Below, piece after piece: positions 24,908 to 37,900 of a DNA stretch of 64,000 nucleotides. Origin of the DNA: Adineta vaga (taxonomy: Eukaryota > Rotifera); assembly GCA_021613535.1 (NCBI GenBank), contig CP075493.1:8122001-8186000 (forward strand), read 5' to 3'. The translations under genes were made by a program, and so were the position numbers. The notes under the pieces are model-generated. The model was given only the letters and a program-made list of their open reading frames with translations, did no database searches and was not told the DNA's origin. Numbering within the stretch: the stretch's first letter is position 1; each line of letters starts with the position of its first letter.

Positions 24908-27120
24908 ATGTATTACAAGAATGCATTTACTTCATTTCATGGTTTATATCTAATCTTTCTTTTCATATGTATCTTAAGTAAAAGAATCGATTTTTTTCTT
25001 ATTTAAAAGTAAATACAACTGTTATTATAGTCTTTAGCATTGTTCAAACAGCATCAGCACAATCTTGGTCGAATCATATACGAGATTTATCACCAAAAAC
25101 ATATATATCTCATTCTGACAATAACTCGATCGATCAATATCCAGTAAACGAGGAATTCATGCTACTCAGAGATAAGCATAAAAATCATCCATTGACAAAA
25201 TTCAAGTCATACAATACATCATCAACAACCTGTACAACTGTAACCAAGACGAAATCAATAACTAATATATCTTCTCCAGTTATCAATCACTCAATTGGTC
25301 ATCTTGGTAGACGATTATTGAATGAGCCAAGTTATGACACGGATCTCGATATTTCATCTCCACAAGCATTACTTCAAGATGATAATGAAATCGGAGATTT
25401 CCTTCAAGTTAACGAAGAAGATATGCACAAAGCATTTGTTACCTTCGAAATCACAACTGATGGAAGTGGTGAGAGTATGTATAAATGTATAGCAATTAAG
25501 ATCAAATGCAGTCATTTTCTTTTTTTTTTGTTCTGATTATCTAGCAACGGATTATACAACAGAATACAGTACTGGTGAGTTATCACATTCGTTTTCTTTT
25601 ACTAACATATTTTACTACGAATGTATTTGTAATAAACATTATTCCAACATTAACCACAGATACGTCTTCGACAATAACTGTATCATTTATAACAACCGAC
25701 AAATCGACAGCTTTAACTACGTTTCAAACATCTTCGGGTGCGATTACAACAACAGTCAAAGTACCTGAAAACATAGGTGAATCTTTGGTATAACATGACT
25801 GAGATGATAATTATAAATTTTCTTTTAGTTCTTTCAAATATAACTACATTTGAAATCAATGTCAACTGTATAGATCCCAACACTACATTAATAAACGTAT
25901 TACTTTGTTAAAATACTTTTCTGTTGTACAATTTTCTTCAATTCAGATAATAACTCAATTTAATGTATATTTCTACTATACCTATAATGTGTCATATCAA
26001 ATTTCAAATACACCAAAGTATGTAGAAACAAATACAGATAATGTGAACTAGTTTTTTTTCATTCAGTTGCCCGAAGTCGTCGACAGCGAAAGCAACATTA
26101 ACATTTTATACCAGTAATAATACAACAATATTGAATGATCTTTACAGAATTCTGAAAAATATAACAGGATACATGAACATTGACTTGTATAGTATCAATC
26201 TATGTGGATATAATATTGAACCAAGTAAGTAACAAAATATTACAGTTCCTTAAGTATGTGTTTTGTAGTTGAATATGGAAGATGTAGCTCTTGTACCAGT
26301 ATACTAGATTAAGTTCTCTTATTTAGTCTTGGTAACGAATGTAACATCCTGTTTTCTTATCGATCAATGTAGTTTATGTGGTAGAAATAAATCACGTGGA
26401 ACCTGTGATCCAAAACAAAATTTAAGTAAATGTCGATGTTATATAAATGATGATGATCCGACAAGACCGTATGAGGGTGATCTTTGCGCCGAACCAGGTC
26501 CAACAACGATCAAACCTACTGCTTCAATATCTCGTTGGATTCCAATTGTTGTTGGTATTCTAGCTGGTTTAACTGCTCTGTTTTGTATAATTACAAGTTA
26601 TCTTTTGATTATGGCAATTTCACATCGTCGACATCGTTCTCGAGAACGAGTCATTCATAGTTCGTAAGTTTCAATGCATCTTATAAATTGTTTCGACTAC
26701 TTTACTTGAAATAGAGCACAAAAACAATTTAACGGTTCATGGTATTTACCACGAGCTCGAATACCAACATCCGTAACTGCAGAAAACGTTTATAATTACT
26801 TGCAAAATGATGTTTCTACGTCGAGTATTCATCGAACAAATTCTAATCATACAGAATTTAATTCAATGGATGATAAATTTTTGCAAAGACTTGATCAACA
26901 AATAAATCCACAATCAAATACAACAACATCGGAATCCATGCATAGTATTAGGGCATATAATATAGAGTCCGATACTATATCATCATTGCATAGTTATGAT
27001 CCTATCTATGAACTTGATGCCATTATCGATAGTGGAAATTTGCACATGGATTTTCATGATTCATCAAATGAGCTCTATAGAAACATTAGAGAACATGAAG
27101 TGATCTATTCATATCTTTAA
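24908..27120 (+). CDS. Short single-pass membrane mucin, paralog 1 of the cluster
   Basis: Nine exons (24908-24977, 25031-25468, 25545-25574, 25660-25776, 25829-25896, 25947-26017, 26067-26224, 26327-26663, 26715-27120) sum to 564 residues. A signal peptide (residues about 1-37) is followed by a conserved Ser/Asn-rich part with HLGRRLL, a 10-residue exon, a 39-residue Thr/Ser exon, a roughly 100-residue module with paired cysteines, and a cysteine cluster of EGF type (SCFLIDQCSLCG ... CRCY ... GDLC). The transmembrane helix follows SRWIPIV near residue 395. The tail has YLPRARIPTSVTAEN and YELDAIID, shared with the next gene. It probably acts at the cell surface. It lacks the NPNL motif and terminal FF exon of the other two copies. 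Confidence 0.8.
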
Positions 27121-28863
27121 CAAATCAGACGGCATGTTAATAGTTGAATATTTTCTTATCATATACTTGTGTATAGTTTTGTTTTCTCTAATATTAGAAT
27201 TAATTCTTATACTGTGTATTTTGTTGAATTAAATGATATTGACAATTGATACATACTAAGAGATAAGTAGAATCGCCATTGGAAGAATAATGGTGCGGTC
27301 ATGAATCGACCAATATGGACGCGCTTCTTCATACAAAATCATTTGAGAGAAGATACACAATCGTGTACTTACAATCGTTTTCATAGTTTGTTGTTAAAAG
27401 GTAATGCAATCACTTGTTTTGATCAATTGTACTCATCGACGAAAGTATAAAAATGCTGACAAAGAATCGTGCCTAGCTTTTGCTCGTTCGCTAACTCTAA
27501 TCTCTATATATAATTCATTGTCGAGCTTTTGCAGCATACGTAGATACTACTTCATTTCATTATCCGAAGATGAAAGATATCAAATTTCCTTTCTTGTCAC
27601 ACATGACATCAGATGAATAGGATCAGAAATCTAAAATAATTCTCATACAGCGAAAGAAGTGATGTTTTTTTTTCATTATAATGGAATCAACTTTCTATGT
27701 GCACATATCGTTATTTTGAAATATCATGACTAATTTAATATTTTTCTCTCGACTTCTGCTAAATGAATTCTACCTGATTGCATCAATAAATACTCAAATG
27801 AAAAAATATTTGAATAAGAAAAACCGTTGAATTTATTAAAAAAATCTTTTCTTTTCGACTATCTCCCATTCAAATAACATCAATTGACAGCATAATCAAG
27901 ATCGACGACGTCTCATGTATATATCCTTCGAGCTTCTGCTAATGTCGTTGATATTGATGTTGAAGATATCGTATTACGGCAAGGAAAAGGACAGGTAGAA
28001 AAAAATGGTATCGATTTCGTAATCAATTAAACTACCTACGCATCATTTCAGATGACTTCAGCAGTTTTCGAGCATAATTAAGTAGGCGATTATGAAGCAA
28101 TTTATGTATAGAAACATGAAATTTTCTTGCAAATTATGCAATAAACATTCATTTCAACATTTAGAAGCTTAATCACACAGAAAGTAAATAGTTACACTAC
28201 AGAAAACGAAAAAGAAAAAGAATTTTTCGCACGACTGTGTGTAATTGGATATCTGTTGTTAAAGAGATTATGCTAAAAAAGACGTTTGGAGGTGGAAATG
28301 CATAAGAAGATCTCCTAGTTGTGAAAGAACGAAAAGAAAAAGAGAAAATAATATATTTAATTTTCTCTTTTGATTATTCATGATAAAATATAACTTGTCA
28401 TTCGAAGAGTTGACTTGAATATTTGTCTACCAGTAGCGATTCTTTCAGAGCAATCGATTCATTTTCTTAGCTACACATCTATCTTCTGATGTCTTTCAAA
28501 ATCTAGTTTTCTGTTCGTTTGTAGTAAAGTGCAAATCTTTCTTTTTATTTGCGAGAATATTTTTTTATTTTTCTCTTCATAACGAAATAAATATTATTAG
28601 TAATAACGTAGATATAGGATAGATGATAATCCTACTCTCAAACATCTGAATATATTTTTTACTGATATAGTTTATCAACCTTGTCAATTTACTTAATCGA
28701 AAACAGAAGTTTTCAAAATAAAGAGTATTTATCGAAATAAACTACGTCCATTCGATATTCTAAATTACTCTAGAACAAAGGTATTGTGGATTGATTTCCA
28801 TATATATATATATATATATATCAATACAGTATATTTATTCAATTGCACCAACAATATTTAGAA
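27121..28863. other. Intergenic, no gene recognised
   Basis: About 1.7 kb of AT-rich DNA between the first two mucin paralogs. A perfect TA microsatellite is near 28799-28820. The plus frame at 27404-27616 has no family or splice support. Confidence 0.45.
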
Positions 28864-31522
28864 ATGTTTATTACATATCTCTTAGGTAATTTATATATAA
28901 CTTTGTAAGTTTTACAAATAATTCATACTATTTTAGTCTTCAAATCAATCGCGACCATATCTGGTGAATTAACTGCTACGCAAACATTATCGAGTGAAAT
29001 TCAAGACTTGTCATCGAATAAACATAACTCACAGTTGAAAAGTAAAATTATTGAAACTCATCCATTCGACGAAGGCTTCATACTTCTTTCTGCAAATCAT
29101 GATAAACCGTTAGCAAGCGAACAAAAATCGAATATATCGCTAAGACATCCTCCAAGTTCTACAGTATATAACACATCATCAACAACCTGTATAACTGTAA
29201 CCAAGACGAAATCAATAACTAATATATCTTCTCCAATTATTAATCACTCAATTGGTCATCTTGGTAGACGATTATTGAATGAGCCAAGTTATGATACGGA
29301 TCTCGATATTTCCTCTCCACAAGCATTACTTCAAGATGATAATGAAATCGGAGATTTCCTTCAGGTTAACGAAGAAGATATGCACAAAGCATTTGTTACC
29401 TTCGAAGTCACAGCTGATGGAAGTGGTGAGAGTATGTATAAATAAATGTATAGTGATTAAGATCAAATACAGTCATTTTCTTTCTTTTTTGTTCTGATTA
29501 TCTAGCAACGGATTATACAACAGAATACAGTACTGGTGAGTTATCACATTCGTTTTCTTTTACTAACATATTTGAAAAAGATGGTAAAAGTAAATGTGAA
29601 ATGTAAAGAGATGTCGTTATTGATCTAGTTGATTCTATCTATGTAAAGCTTACGAGTATTCTCCTGATAATATGATTTAGAAGTAGCATCGACATCAATA
29701 GAAATAACAGCAACGCAGACGACATCATCTGCAACAATTTCTTTGATCACCACAACAATTACCCAAGCAGATACAACCGAAGCAATTACAGATATTCCGG
29801 AAATAACAACGATTAAAACACCAGATACTGCTGCACCTACTACATTATTAACTGAGGCAGCAACTACGGATGCATCTACTACTATATTGACGGATGTCTT
29901 AAGCACAAGTATAGATACAACGATCTCCGAAGTACCAACTACGAGTGTATCTGAAACTACAGTCGTTACAGGAATAACCACCGATGCCACTTCGATAATA
30001 ACTACTTCAATTACAACAATCGATAAATCGACAGTCTCATTTACGTTTCAAACATCCTCACAGTTAACTACAACAACAACGACAATTACCATACCTGATG
30101 ACATAAGTAGATCTTTTATAAATTATCTATAAACAAATAATCACAGGTTCTCTTTTAGTTCTACCAAATAAAACGACATTTTATATCAAATTCAACTGTA
30201 CAAATGCTAATGATACACTAATGGATGTATGTATTTTGTTAGAATACTTCTGCAACGTAGAATAATTTTTATTTTTAGATATTGGCAGATCTGAAAAATC
30301 CTTTGTATGAAATTATGTATACTTATGACAAACCATTGCCGTAAGTAGACCAATATGTTGTCACAAAAAAAATTTAGCTTCATAAAATTTCAGATGCTCC
30401 GAATCTGAAAAAGTTACTGCTACGTTGATTGTACAAACTCCAGATAGTAATGTTACAACATTGAACAATTTATATGAAACCTTAGAAAATTTAACTAGAC
30501 ATCGAGGCTTGGAATTGCTTATTGTTAACAGATGTGGTAGAGGTGATAGTATAGGTAAATCATTATTTTGTAGAAAATTGAAAAGAAAGTCTTCCTCTTC
30601 AAAATAAATATTATGTTTTCTTCTGTAGATGTGGTGAAGAATACAACATCATGTTATCTCATAGATCAATGTGGATTATGTGGGATAGATCCAGTACGTG
30701 GTATATGCGATCCGAAGAACAGAACAGTCAAATGTCGATGTTTTACCAATGATCAAGATCTATCAGCACCGTATGAGGGTGATTTTTGTTCAATACCAAG
30801 TCCTAAACCCATAAAATCGACGTTCTCACCATCCCGTTGGACACCTATTATTGTCGGTGTTTTAGCTGGTTTAGCTGCTCTATTTTGTGCGATAACATGC
30901 TGTCTTTGGTTAGTAGCTGCCTGGCGCCGTCGACATCATAATGCACAGTAAATTATTCTTAATAACAAATTGATTCCATTTTCTTTTCTCTTTATCTTTC
31001 AATAGAGATGAACTACTTATTCGTCGTATATGGCATTTACCACGAGCTGAAGTTCCAACGACTGTAACAGCTGAAAATGTTCCAACGTATTTAGGAACAA
31101 CTAATTCAACCATAAGTACTCAAGGAACAGATTCTGTTCATACAAGAGGTAGTACTACGAATAGTACATTTTTCAAAGAATTAGATCAAAAGATGGGTGA
31201 AAAATTACGTGCAACAATCACAAGACCAAATACGAGTGGTATGCTAGCAAGTTTACCTTCTGATACAGCATCAACATTGAGCAGTTATGATCCTATTGAT
31301 GAACTTGATGCTATTATTGATAATGAAGATATGAATGCTACATTTCATGATCCATTAGATGAACTCTATGAAGATAATGAAATGCTTGAAGTAATGAATC
31401 CAAATTTGAAATTACCAAGACCTAATGTTGACTCCAAACCAACTGGTCTATTTTCGGTAAAGATCGCTAATTGAGTTATTAACATTTAAATTTTCGTTTC
31501 TTTTCCTTTTTAGTTTTTCTAA
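28864..31522 (+). CDS. Short single-pass membrane mucin, paralog 2 of the cluster
   Basis: Ten exons (28864-28885, 28937-29425, 29506-29535, 29681-30106, 30159-30226, 30279-30340, 30394-30554, 30629-30947, 31006-31456, 31514-31522) sum to 678 residues. The architecture is that of the gene at 24908: signal peptide, HLGRRLL segment, 10-residue exon, then a larger 142-residue Thr/Ser/Ala mucin exon, the cysteine-paired module, an EGF-like cluster (SCYLIDQCGLCG ... CRCF ... GDFC), a transmembrane helix after SRWTPII, and a cytosolic tail. Tail motifs are WHLPRAEVPTTVTAEN, DELDAIID and MNPNLKLPR. The last exon is 9 bases and encodes FF-stop. The Thr/Ser exon is expected to be O-glycosylated. Confidence 0.8.
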
Positions 31523-32665
31523 ACAAGGTTTCCATTCATCTATTTTATTCAGTGCTGGTCGCTTTTTATCATTTATTTTCTGGTGATTATGATGTCTATA
31601 TTTTTTTGTTTCAATGATCCTATCCCAATCTATATTCATATTCTTGTGTCGCTTCGTCTATTTCTGTGAACCTTGATGTTTTTGGTCACAATAAATTTCC
31701 AATTCTTTTCAATAATTTACTGATCAAAAATAACAAAAGAATTCACCATATTTCAATAGTAAAAATTAATATGTTTATTACATCTAGAAGAAAAATCCAA
31801 TTTTCTCACGGGTTTTCACGTGAATTCTACCGCAAATACAAACATAAATAAACAATTAGGAGTAGTTCAGTAAAACTGAATGAAAAGAATCGCAATTATT
31901 TCACACCCTACATTTATGTAGTGAGTTTAAGGCTAATGTTCGAGTATCATAAATCAGGCGTTTTCAGACGAACGAAAAAAACCTCTGTTTCATTGCAACT
32001 TTATTATGCATGATTTTCATCATTTTTTCTTTCGAAATCATATTCATCAGTAATGTTTTTATCCTGAATTGAAGTAAAATAGTGAGTCATTTATAATCAG
32101 CAGAGACGTAAACAATAGTTCGAATGTTTTCTAAGACAGTTAGTTGTTAGTACAACAATACATTATGAATGCATTATTGTTTCAAAGTTTAATACTGATG
32201 ATTGTTTTTTCTTCTCTTTTATTCCATGAAAGAATCAGTACATGAGTATTCAGCGAAATATTCCAGTACATATCTCTCGAGACCACTTTTTTTTATTGAA
32301 ATTCCAAAATTTTTTTCGATGTGTTTTTTCACTTAAATGTTTGATCGATCGATGTTTTCTTTTCGTAGACACTTTTACATTGTATCGTAAAATAAGATGA
32401 AGACACGTAAAATTACAAGTGTGAAAAAAATTGTTATCGAAAATATTTTTCTGAAAAATCCAAAACGGATCTCTATCCTAATGAAATATTTCGTCGTTCT
32501 ATTCCAAATTGTTAATAGTTAAAAAAAAAGAAATTCTATTTGACATATATAATTATGTAAATTATGCATAATTATTCAATTTTCCTTTTCATTATTTCAT
32601 GTGAAAACTATATCCTTATTCGTAAAGAATCCTTTCTTTTTCAGTAAATTCAATTTTACCCGTTG

Positions 32666-32682
32666 GCGACATTTGATGTCGC
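32666..32682. repeat. Perfect short inverted repeat
   Basis: GCGACAT, loop TTG, then ATGTCGC: a 7-bp perfect hairpin that stands out because it is GC-richer than its AT-rich surroundings. Role unknown. Confidence 0.4.
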
Positions 32683-33668
32683 ATGCCAAAAAAACACAGC
32701 AAGAAAAATTGTTTTTAATGTATCCTGCAGTAGGCACTTGAAAATAATGAAACCTACAGAGTTCTATTCAAATCGAAACTTCTTATAGACAATAGATAGT
32801 TTATCATTGTTTTCATTCTAAACTTTGATCAGATTCTTATGAAGGTCAAATTATTCGACTATCATCGTTCATAGTTAATATACAATTTCATGTAATGTTA
32901 CAATAGATTATTCTTGTCAAAAATGTATACTTTGTACTTTGTCAATTTCATCTCATGTTACTATTCGATATGTGTACATGTATAATTTAGTTCTAGACGA
33001 AAGCAAGATATGAAAATGTCTTGAAGAAATCGAATTTTTTTCCTTTACATTAATATTGTTATTTTTGTAGTTGTTGTTGTTGTTGTTGTTGATCTTGAAT
33101 GTATTCATTTGGAATCATTTGTGTTGATTAGGTTTTTTTTCTCATTCGCTTCCTGCAATGGACCGTTTTATTTTTCGTCGTAGAAAAATTTCGTTTTAAC
33201 GACAAGAATCACAAGAAAAAACGTTTTATAATGATTCGTATGTACTTTTGACGTATTACTTGTAAATGTTTATTAAAATGATGCAAGCAAAAACAATCGA
33301 TGCTGATCGGTAGTTATGTGCGACTGATTCACACTTTTCTTTACATACAGATTGGATTAGGTGAAAACATCTCAATGGTTTGATTTACTGTGTCGCATTC
33401 ACTCTCCACGATCGTGCCGTTTGAGGCATTAGAGGTGCTCAAGGTTATAGCGTGACTGTACATTGATTTCATATTCATGAAGATTTCATCTAGAGAGTTT
33501 GGACAGAAATAAAAAAATGAAGAATTCAATTATTGATCATTGAAAAATCTATTTTGTAATTTCAAAATATTTTCTTTGTTTTCATTAAAATGCGTTCGTA
33601 AATTGTATTGAATGAATAAAGTTCCATAACAATTCTTTTCTTATGTCTTATTATGCAAATTAAAGTTT

Positions 33669-33707
33669 TTCTTCTTCTTCTTCTTCTTCTTCTTCTTCTT
33701 CTTCTCC
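33669..33707. repeat. CTT/AAG trinucleotide microsatellite
   Basis: About a dozen uninterrupted CTT units. The same unit recurs near 60839-60864. Confidence 0.85.
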
Positions 33708-34979
33708 AATGAACTTGTCAACAATTTAACGTAAATTCAAACGTACTGAAAGACAAGTACATGTAATAAAAGTTGAAGAACAGAAGAAAAGAGTGATCGA
33801 TGATTGTTCAATCGACTTTGAAAGACTGCGAGAGAGAGAGAGAATAACTAAATAATCTTCAGTACTTTTTTGACTTCTCTTTTGCTCCGATAATGATGTT
33901 CAATACAGGGAAAGAGTTGAAATTAGGCTTCCATCAAAAAAAAGTATTTATATATTCAAAACATGATGAAAACTACTAAATAAACTTTCAGTATGCCTGT
34001 TCGTTCATTAGACGTCGTTTGATATATTTCGAAAGAAAAAAAAACGAGAATGTACTTAACGTAAAGAACCATTCATTTTATTATTTTAATTTCTATTCTT
34101 TGGCATGATTTTTCATTGAAAAACTTATTTTAAATTGTCTTAGTCATTCAATGTTTTGTTGTATTAAGAAATGAAAATAGAAATTTAGTCAATTTATCAA
34201 TAACAAACTATGGATACAAAAATTGTTCTTTATAAATCATATGACTAAATCGAAATTATAGTTATTATATACGGCTTGTTTGAAGTGAAGTATAAAAAAC
34301 AACATATTAGTAAGTTTTACTTTTGTATCAATGTAAGTGTCAAGAGATGCCATGTCTGTCTTTCTCTCTCTCACTTGCCTATTCTCATACTTTCTTCTGC
34401 TCTCTCTCTCTCTCTCTCTGTTTCCTTCGCTCCTTCCCCCTCTATAAAACATTTATTCGAGGATCATATATTGAAGAGGAAGAGATGCATGCATTCGTTT
34501 ATTTGAATAGTAGAACAAGTTTTCTAGAAGCTTATTTGACTTAAAACTGCATAAACATTACAATGAGGAACAACTTAAATGTGTAGGTGTTATAGTCTCC
34601 ATACACACACTTCTTTCATTCAAAATCAAAACTATGTTCTTGTGTACAAATCAGTAAGACAAGAGTAACATTATTCACTGAATGACGAAATTTTTTCCTT
34701 CGTCTTTTTTTCTCTTTCAACTTCATTTCACCAGTCATTTCATGGATTCAGGTTCTGTTTACTTGCGCTCTCCCCTCTCTCTCTCTCTCTCTTTTTCTCT
34801 CGTTCGATTCTCTTCCTTTTTCTTTTCTGTTCATTTTCGTATTGTTCTTTTGATTTCTTTCAAAATTTTCCTTCTAGCAAACATACAGAGAACTCATTTT
34901 CGTTTTTTTTCTTCTTTGACGATCATCAAATCGTTTTTCTCATACATAATCGTCATTTGTTTTAGATAGTTGTCAGATC

Positions 34980-37900
34980 ATGAACGTACAAAATACAATA
35001 CGACTGTTATCAGTCGCATATCTCATATCTTTAATGGCGATTACATCCGTTTTAAGTACTGATACAGGTAAAACAAAGTTTAGTATTTTATAAGTATAGA
35101 GGTATACAATAAGAGGTTATAAACTTTTCAAATTACATACATATATGATTATATACACAAAGAACTCAAGCTTACTTTCACAGCAGTTCTATTGATGATA
35201 AATTGTATGAATAAAGTCATCTAAAAACGTAATACAAATCTATCAGTAGTAGACATATATTTTCGTAGTAAAATCCTCAGATAAATTGATGTCGTTTTTT
35301 TCGTCAAATCAAAGAAAAACAATGAATTAACTTTTGATATAATACTAATGCAAATCATAAGTATTTATGTATATATCTGTCTCATGTTACATAGGATCTA
35401 ATACGAAACGGAATGATTGGCTAAATATGTATAATCAACAGCTTTACTCAGATTTATCGGGAACAATACAAGAATTAACATCGAATGATGATAACGATGA
35501 TATGGATACACGTTTTCAACCACCATTGGATAAGGATAATCAAAACTTGCCACCAATTGTTGAAGGTTATCGTTTAGCAAATACGGAAGTTATTGGTCCA
35601 GCATTATCAGTATTAATTAACAGTGAAACATCTTATGGTCGTCATAAACGTGATACTCTTTTGGATAATTCATCTATATCATCTCGCTCATTACAACCGA
35701 TCTTATCGAATAAATTGTCTAACGATGATGATGATGATACATTGTTCAATAATGCTAATGCTTGGGCGCTTAGCTTATCTTTAGTTTCATCAGCTGTTGA
35801 TGGTAGTGGAAGCGAATTTGACAGTAAGTTATACTATTACTTATCAGTTTCAAGTAAAATCAACTTCTCATATCGTATTTGTTTTACTCGAATAAAACTC
35901 GGAGAATTATCGATTATTATGTCTTATTAAATGAAAATCTTCGTCTTTCACTTGAAAACGAAAGAAATTCTTCAACCCTTTATGTAGTAAAGTACAATAC
36001 AAACATTGTTCGATGACATTGATCTGACTAAAAGACTTTCAAGGAAAGGTATTATTTTTTTTTGTTTGATTATTTTAGCGACATCCGAGACAGCGATAAC
36101 AGATGTTACATCAGCTAGCACAATTATTCAATTGACGACAATTAATCCCACCGAACAATCAACTCTCTATTCTGTCACAAATAATATGTCAGAAACAGTT
36201 ACTAATGCGTCAATTACAACAACATCATCGGAAGGTACAGAGACAGTTCGTGGTGAGTTCTCGTCCTTAAATCATGCGTTAAACTAATTTATTTTTAATA
36301 TGATACTAAGTGGAAAATATTTACAGAGTGAAAACATCTTGTTCATTTCATTCTTTTTTTCATAGACACTACATTCATCAGTGAAACACAAATATCTACT
36401 ACAACTGTAACAAATCCTACAGTTTCATCTGGAACTATTACAAATAGTCAAACTGACACCAGTGAAATCGTTTCAACTGTATCAACTAGTGATGAACAAT
36501 CAACTTCAGAACGTAAGAAAGTTTTTTTTTGCGATAGTTTCATTTAACATTATCTTTAACAAAAAAAATAGTAACGAATGCATCATCAACTCAAAGTTCG
36601 ATGACAACAGCATCGTTCTCTGATACCAGCTCTGCACAAATAATCACTGAATTATCGACAGAAATAACTGAAGTCACAGGTAATCTTCTATATTGTGGAT
36701 ATTGAAAATAGATGAATAAAGTTATTATTAACCTGTTCCTTTTTTCTTACATTATTTTAGAAGCGATATCTGAAACAGAATCAACTATTGCACCAACTAC
36801 AAATGTCGGAGAAACAGGAATAACATCAGCATCTGTATTGACAATTACTACGACTCAAACTACCGATTATATTTCGCTATCAAGTGAAGTTACGTCTGAA
36901 ATTTCTTCTACCACTCCACCGACTTCACTATCATCTTCATTCAGTTCTGAAAATACAACAGAAATTCTAACGACTACTGACGAAACTGAAATTCTTTCAA
37001 CATTATCATCTCAGACGAACATTGAAACTAGTAGTTCAACTCAATCAACAATGACAACAAGTTATATTGAAACATCGACTCAAAATTTACAACAAGCAAT
37101 AACAAACTTCTTTCTCTATTTTACACCTTTATCACGTAGTTCACGTAAAGCTCGATCAATTCCTATCAGTTCTCCACAATCATCTACTATTGAAAATGAA
37201 GTATGCTATCTTTTTTTTTGAAATAGTATTTCTATATTTATACTCATCTAATTGGCAACTTATTTCTTATAGGTATCAAAAATTCTGTATGGAATGAATA
37301 TCACGTGCAATGATACGTGTATTCAAGTAAATCAAACTAGGTAATTTCTCAGAGATTTTCATACGATTTTCTATAATAATTTTGTATTTGATTACTATAG
37401 TGTCAGTCCACCTGATGTCGAATATATGATTACATTAAATGCATCACTCACTATTGCACAACGTATAGAATTAGTAAACGGTCTTCTCATGAACAATGTT
37501 AGTTTAAATGATAGTTATCAGTTGATTGTAAGAATAATAATGAATCCAACTACTTCAGACATTTGTAAGTTTTCACCTTTAGTATTTCTCGAAGGTTAAC
37601 AAAAGTACTCGATTGTTTTCTTTTGTAGTGAATTTCACATATGTAACACCAGCTTGTAAAGAATGTGAATATGCTTTTACAGGAAATTGTACCAGTGATA
37701 ATAATTCATGTGTATGTTATCCCAATTATCAAGGACAGTTTTGTCGCGATCTTGCTCAATTAACAACGGGCAGTTTATCAACTACAATCAGTAGTACTAC
37801 TTCAACGTCGACTACATCGTCATCATCGACTACTACTACTACCACTACTATAATCACCTCGACAGTAACATTAGAGGTTACTACAGAATCAATTACTACC

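Larger units (their letters stand above)
31523..34979. other. Intergenic, no gene recognised
   Basis: The largest gene-poor stretch, about 3.5 kb. It holds a CTT microsatellite (33669-33707), GTTGTT repeats near 33070-33090, CT tracts (34399-34420, 34775-34793) and a small GC-richer patch (33341-33529). A short perfect hairpin is at 32666-32682. Reading frames on the pyrimidine tracts are low complexity. It must include the promoter of the large mucin gene. Confidence 0.45.

Noticed and set aside
28799-28820. TA dinucleotide run before the second short mucin
   Set aside because: Simple microsatellite; it is close enough to the start to affect a promoter, but nothing supports a specific TATA function.
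34276-34969. Several plus-strand frames of Ser/Leu/Phe composition
   Set aside because: They follow CT-rich microsatellite tracts; low complexity, no exon chain.
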